In this document: positions 60,592 through 64,000 of the stretch, in pieces
Layout of the letters: every line of letters starts with the position of its first letter
Position numbering within the stretch: position 1 is the first letter of the stretch
Source: Rubrivivax sp.
GTDB lineage: Bacteria > Pseudomonadota > Gammaproteobacteria > Burkholderiales > Burkholderiaceae_C
Direction: 5' to 3'
Assembly: GCA_020248945.1 (NCBI GenBank)
Contig: JADCGQ010000004.1
Span: 1-64,000, forward strand
Length of the DNA stretch: 64,000 bases
Position numbers and translations under genes: made by a program
Notes under the pieces: generated by a model
Told to the model about the DNA's origin: nothing
Database searches by the model: none
Seen by the model: the letters and a program-made list of their open reading frames with translations, nothing else

Positions 60592-61928
60592 TCGGCGGCG
60601 CCAGCGCGCGCGCTGATCGGCGGCGCCAGCGCGCGCACGCGCAGCGCCGGCAGCAGCAGCCGAAAGCTCGAGCCCTTGCCCAGCTCGCTTTCGATGTCGA
60701 TCTCGCCGCCGTGGCGTTGCACGACATGCTTGACGATCGACAGCCCGAGGCCGGTGCCGCCGGTGTCGCGCGAGCGGCTGCCGTCGACGCGATAGAAGCG
60801 CTCCGTCAGGCGCGGCAGGTGCTCGCGGGCGATGCCCAGCCCGGTGTCGGTGACCTCGATGACGCCACGGCCATCGTCGAGCCGCGTCCAGCCGAGTTCG
60901 ATGCGGCCGCCTTCGGGCGTGTAGCGCACCGCGTTGGCCAAGAGGTTGCCGACGGCGCTGAGCAGTTCGCCCTCAACGCCGGCGAGCTCGATGTCGTCGG
61001 TGCTGCGCAGCACCAGCGTGTGCCGGCCCGCCGACAGGGCCGTGGCATCGGCCAAGGCGCGCTGCAGCAGCGGCGTCAGCGGCAGCCAGCGATCGGCGCC
61101 CGGCCGCGGACTGCCCTCGAGCTGCGCGAGCATCAGCAGATCGCCCACCAGCGCCTGCATGCGGCCGGTCTGCTGCCCCATCAGCAGCAGCACGCGCTGG
61201 CGCTCGGGCTCGGTCAGCGGCAATTGCGCCAACGTCTCGACGAAGCCCGATAGCACCGTCAGCGGCGTGCGGATCTCGTGCGACACGTTGGCCACGAAGT
61301 CGCGGCGCATGGCTTCGGCACGCTCGCGCTCGGTGATGTCCTGCGACAGCAGCAGCTTCATGCCTTCGCCGTAGGGGCGCACCAGCAGGGACAGCGTGGC
61401 GCGCCCCAGCGGCCCGGGCACGGTGACGGGTTCGTCGAAGTCGCCCGACTGCAGGAAGGCCACGAAGAGCGGGGAGCGCACGAGATTGGTCACGCGCTGC
61501 AGCCGGTCGCGCACGGGATCGAGCCCGAAGTGCTGTGCCGCGACGGTGTTGCACCACTCGATCTGGTCACTCTCGTCGAGCAGCATCACGCCGTTGGGCG
61601 AGGCCTCGATGGCGGCCAGGAACTGCGCCAGTCGCTCGCGCTCCTGCGCGATGGACTGCTCCTTCTGGCGCAAGGCCCGTTCGATGCGGTAGGCGAGCTC
61701 GCCCCAGAAGCCCTGGTCGCGCGGCGCCTGCGCCTGCTGCGGGCCGCGCAACCAATCGAGCAGGCCCAGGCCGCGGCGCGTATCGACGGTGATGGACACC
61801 AGCGTGCCCACCAGTGCGCCCAGGGCCGCACCCACCAGCGGCTGCGCGAGGATGGCCCCGATGACGGCACCCACCAGCGCCCCGACCACGAGTGCAAAGC
61901 TCAGGCGCGAAAGTGAATTCGGTGTCAT
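60576..61928 (-). CDS. phoR: Phosphate regulon sensor histidine kinase PhoR
   Basis: A 450-residue kinase. Two N-terminal transmembrane helices form a hairpin (SFALVVGALVGAVIGAILAQ and VGAALGALVGTLVSITV) with no periplasmic domain, as in PhoR. A PAS domain (FLAAIEASPNGVMLLDE, EWCNTVAAQHFG) precedes the HisKA box VANVSHEIRTPLTVLSG (His about 215), N box AVGNLLANAVRYTP, and G boxes DTGLGIA and GGTGLGLSIVKHV. It senses Pi sufficiency through PhoU/PstSCAB. The last 15 or so residues (from LRVRALAPP) derive from the 25-bp tandem duplication. It overlaps phoB by 4 bp. Confidence 0.96.
   Translation of the reverse strand: MTPNSLSRLSFALVVGALVGAVIGAILAQPLVGAALGALVGTLVSITVDTRRGLGLLDWLRGPQQAQAPRDQGFWGELAYRIERALRQKEQSIAQERERLAQFLAAIEASPNGVMLLDESDQIEWCNTVAAQHFGLDPVRDRLQRVTNLVRSPLFVAFLQSGDFDEPVTVPGPLGRATLSLLVRPYGEGMKLLLSQDITERERAEAMRRDFVANVSHEIRTPLTVLSGFVETLAQLPLTEPERQRVLLLMGQQTGRMQALVGDLLMLAQLEGSPRPGADRWLPLTPLLQRALADATALSAGRHTLVLRSTDDIELAGVEGELLSAVGNLLANAVRYTPEGGRIELGWTRLDDGRGVIEVTDTGLGIAREHLPRLTERFYRVDGSRSRDTGGTGLGLSIVKHVVQRHGGEIDIESELGKGSSFRLLLPALRVRALAPPISARAGAADQRAR
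60578..60627. repeat. Perfect 25-bp tandem duplication at the phoR / GT39-like junction
   Basis: The unit beginning agcgcgcgcgctgatcgg occurs twice without mismatch at 60578-60602 and 60603-60627, and a third copy starts (agcgcgcgc). It covers the stop codon of the GT39-like gene and the last codons of phoR. Because 25 is not a multiple of three, it changes the phoR C-terminal frame. It looks recent. Confidence 0.95.
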
Positions 61929-62662
61929 GCCCCGCTCTCGCCGTCGCCGTGGTCGATGGTGCCTACCGGCTGGGCGACGAGCCGGTAGCCGGCGCCGCGG
62001 ACGGTTTCGATCATGGCCTGGGCATCGGCCGGCGCCAGCGCTTCGCGCAGGCGCTTGATGTGCACGTCGACCGTGCGCTCCTCGATGAACACATGGTCGC
62101 CCCAGACCCGGTTCAGCAGCTGAGAGCGGCTGTGCACCCGCTCGGGCTGGCTCAGCAGCACGTGCAGCAGGCGGAACTCGGTCGGCCCAATCTTCAGCTC
62201 GACCACGGCCGCCCCCTGGCCGTGGGTGACACGGCGGGAGCCTGGGTCCAGCCGCAGCGGCCCGACCTCGACCGGCAGATCGAGCGCCGTCGGCGCGCGA
62301 CGACGCAACACGGCGCGGATGCGGGCCTGCAGCTCGGCCGGCGAGAACGGCTTCGTGAGGTAGTCGTCGGCGCCGGCATCGAGGCCGGCGATCTTGTCGG
62401 ACTCGGCCGCCCGCGCGGTGAGCATGATCACGGGAACCTCGCGCGTGCGCGGGTCGCCGCGCCAGCGCCGCGCGAGCTGCACGCCCGAGGTGCCGGGCAG
62501 CATCCAGTCCAGGATCACGAGGTCGGGAAGGACCTTGTCGATGCGGGTCTGCGCCTCGTTGGCGTTTGCCGCCAGGGCCACCTCGAAACCCTGATGACGC
62601 AGGTTCAACGCGATCAGCTCGGCGATCGCGGGCTCGTCCTCGACGACCAGGACCCGGGCCAT
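61925..62662 (-). CDS. phoB: Phosphate regulon response regulator PhoB
   Basis: A 245-residue OmpR-family regulator: receiver with VVEDEPAIAELI, phospho-Asp in LVILDWMLPG, MLTARAAESDKIAGLDAGADDYLTKPF, and a winged helix with GPTEFRLLHVLLSQPERVHSRSQLL and RTVDVHIKRLREAL. It activates the pho regulon at pho boxes when Pi is low. Order pstB-phoU-phoB-phoR is typical of betaproteobacteria, where phoBR sit with the pst operon. Confidence 0.97.
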   Translation of the reverse strand: MARVLVVEDEPAIAELIALNLRHQGFEVALAANANEAQTRIDKVLPDLVILDWMLPGTSGVQLARRWRGDPRTREVPVIMLTARAAESDKIAGLDAGADDYLTKPFSPAELQARIRAVLRRRAPTALDLPVEVGPLRLDPGSRRVTHGQGAAVVELKIGPTEFRLLHVLLSQPERVHSRSQLLNRVWGDHVFIEERTVDVHIKRLREALAPADAQAMIETVRGAGYRLVAQPVGTIDHGDGESGA

Positions 62663-62686
62663 GTTGCCGTTCGAGCGCGCCGCGCC

Positions 62687-63394
62687 TCAGCGCACGGCGT
62701 TCTCGACGTTCTCCAGCGAGGTGTGGCGCACGTCGGTGCCCTTGACGACGTAGATGATGGCCTCGGCCAGGTTCTTGCCGTGATCGCCGACGCGCTCGAT
62801 GGCCTTGGCCACAAAGACGAGGTCGATGCTCGACGAGATCGTGCGCGGGTCTTCCATCATGTAGGTGATCAGCTTGCGCATCAGGCCGTCGAATTCCTGG
62901 TCGATCTGGTCGTCCTGCTTCAGCACCTCGAGCGCCCGGGCCGTGTCCAGCCGTGCAAAGGCATCCAGTGCCTTGCGCAGCTGCGCGATGGCCAGTTCGG
63001 CCTCGAAGCCCAGGTCGGCCACCGGCAGGCGCAGCCGCGACGACACACCGGTGTCGATGAGCCGCAGCACCGTGCGGGCGATGCGTGCCGCCTCGTCGCC
63101 CACGCGCTCGAGGTTGGCGATGGTCTTGCTGACGGCGATCAGCAGCCGCAGGTCGCGCGCCGTGGGCTGGCGGCGGGCGATGATGGCGGAGAGATCACGG
63201 TCGATCTCGATCTCCATCTGGTTGACCCGTTCCTCTTGCTTGAGCACCTGATTGGCGAGCTCGTCGTTGAACTCGGTCAGGGCCTTGACGGCCTGCGTGA
63301 CCTGGGATTCGACGAGGCCGCCCATCTCGAGTACGCGACCGGAGATGCCCGCGAGCTCGGCATCGAATTGGGTGGACATGTGCTTGTCGGACAT
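62687..63394 (-). CDS. phoU: Phosphate transport regulator PhoU
   Basis: A 235-residue all-helical protein made of two three-helix repeats. MSTQFDAELAGISGRVLEMGGLVESQV opens the first, and the metal-binding E/D motifs RVGDEAARIARTV and RVGDHGKNLAEAIIYVVKG end the repeats. PhoU links the Pst transporter to PhoR, keeping the kinase in phosphatase mode when Pi is ample. ATG 63394 is chosen at MSDKHMSTQF; the second ATG at 63379 is also possible. phoB lies 24 bp downstream. Confidence 0.96.
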   Translation of the reverse strand: MSDKHMSTQFDAELAGISGRVLEMGGLVESQVTQAVKALTEFNDELANQVLKQEERVNQMEIEIDRDLSAIIARRQPTARDLRLLIAVSKTIANLERVGDEAARIARTVLRLIDTGVSSRLRLPVADLGFEAELAIAQLRKALDAFARLDTARALEVLKQDDQIDQEFDGLMRKLITYMMEDPRTISSSIDLVFVAKAIERVGDHGKNLAEAIIYVVKGTDVRHTSLENVENAVR

Positions 63395-63429
63395 CAGGGC
63401 TTCCTGTGAAGTGCTCGAGCGGTGGCAGA

Positions 63430-64000
63430 TCAGCCGAACCGACCGGTAATGTAGTCCTCGGTGTCCTTCTTCTTCGGCTTCATGAACAGCTCGCTGGTGG
63501 GGCCGAACTCCACCAGGTCGCCCAGGTACATGTAGGCCGTGTAGTCGCTGCAGCGCGCCGCCTGCTGCATGTTGTGGGTGACGATCATCACCGTGTAGTC
63601 GGCCTTGAGCTCGTGGATCAGTTCCTCGATCTTGCCGGTGGAGATGGGGTCCAGCGCCGAGCAGGGCTCGTCGAGCAGCAGCACCTCGGGCTTGATGGCG
63701 ATGCCCCGCGCGATGCAAAGCCGCTGCTGCTGGCCGCCGGAGAGGCTGGCGCCCTTCTGCTGCAGCTTGTCCTTGATCTCGTTCCACAGCGCCGCCTTCT
63801 TCAGCGCCCATTCCACGCGCTCGTCCATCTCCACGCGCGGCAGCGTCTCGAACAGGCGCACGCCGAAGGCGATGTTGTCGTAGATCGACATCGGGAACGG
63901 CGTCGGCTTCTGGAACACCATGCCGATCTTGGCGCGGATCAGCGAGACATCGACCTTGGTCTTGATGATGTCCTGCCCGTCGAGCAGCACCGAGCCTTCG
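63430..64000 (-). CDS. pstB: Phosphate ABC transporter ATP-binding protein PstB (N-terminus outside window)
   Basis: The frame is open to the window edge. The visible part, about 190 residues, holds the Q loop ([20 protein letters not shown]), the ABC signature [16 protein letters not shown], Walker [14 protein letters not shown] and the H loop [16 protein letters not shown], ending YITGRFG. PstB drives PstSCA phosphate uptake. The Walker A motif lies beyond the edge. phoU follows 35 bp downstream. Confidence 0.97.
   Translation of the reverse strand, partial: EGSVLLDGQDIIKTKVDVSLIRAKIGMVFQKPTPFPMSIYDNIAFGVRLFETLPRVEMDERVEWALKKAALWNEIKDKLQQKGASLSGGQQQRLCIARGIAIKPEVLLLDEPCSALDPISTGKIEELIHELKADYTVMIVTHNMQQAARCSDYTAYMYLGDLVEFGPTSELFMKPKKKDTEDYITGRFG

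Overview
The window is a gene-dense, very GC-rich stretch of a betaproteobacterial chromosome. Gene content and protein signatures point to the order Burkholderiales, in the Rubrivivax/Ideonella/Leptothrix/Comamonadaceae neighbourhood: a BUG-type tripartite tricarboxylate (Tct) transporter, paired acyl-CoA dehydrogenases of the PimC/PimD kind, a dnaX-ybaB-recR block with a PurM-like gene and the SRP RNA gene beside it, and rho-rpmE2-phoRBU-pstB. I see no phage, insertion sequence, CRISPR array or tRNA. This is core genome with small accessory modules.

Layout. 1-3.2 kb: 3' end of rpoD with a decayed copy of its last codons, an adenylate cyclase-FHA protein, a lone receiver and ferrochelatase. 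3.2-9.7 kb: tctCBA on the minus strand, divergent from the tctDE two-component system and an MFS exporter. 9.7-18.6 kb: an RsgA-type GTPase, an RluA-like synthase, flavin reductase, SDR, cupin, phosphofructokinase, an S10 peptidase, and a two-gene minus-strand operon of a 2-oxoglutarate dioxygenase with a threonine-dehydratase-like enzyme. 18.7-31.6 kb: a transglutaminase-like/TPR lipoprotein, a membrane protein, two hybrid histidine kinases, murB, yajQ, a retropepsin-like protease, two acyl-CoA dehydrogenases, a P1 peptidase and an RsuA-like synthase. 31.7-38.2 kb: a surface-polysaccharide cluster of glycosyltransferases, an FkbM methyltransferase and two poorly known proteins. 38.2-42.9 kb: ribF-ileS-lspA. 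42.9-48.0 kb: a GGDEF-EAL protein, a DUF2189 membrane protein, and a trypsin-like protease overlapping a lipase-like hydrolase. 48.0-52.1 kb: recR-ybaB-dnaX, a diverged PurM-like gene and ffs (4.5S SRP RNA). 52.1-56.4 kb: an active Ser/Thr kinase-HDOD-GAF protein translationally coupled to a pseudokinase-HDOD protein. 56.6-64 kb: trxA, rho, rpmE2, a GT39-like membrane protein, and phoR-phoB-phoU-pstB running off the end.

Most interesting observations: (1) the overlapping pseudokinase-HDOD / kinase-HDOD-GAF pair, which looks like an uncharacterised signalling module; (2) a recurrent TAnnnT or GATAAT box ending 6-10 nt before the ATG of about twelve genes without a Shine-Dalgarno sequence, suggesting that leaderless or near-leaderless mRNAs are common here; (3) the coupled amino-acid dioxygenase/dehydratase pair; (4) a roughly 160-bp near-perfect palindrome inside the dnaX operon and several other repeat elements; (5) mutually exclusive hairpins in the rho leader; (6) an SRP RNA with a compensatory stem swap next to a PurM homologue whose nucleotide-binding motif has diverged. 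All functional statements come from reading motifs; no database search was run.
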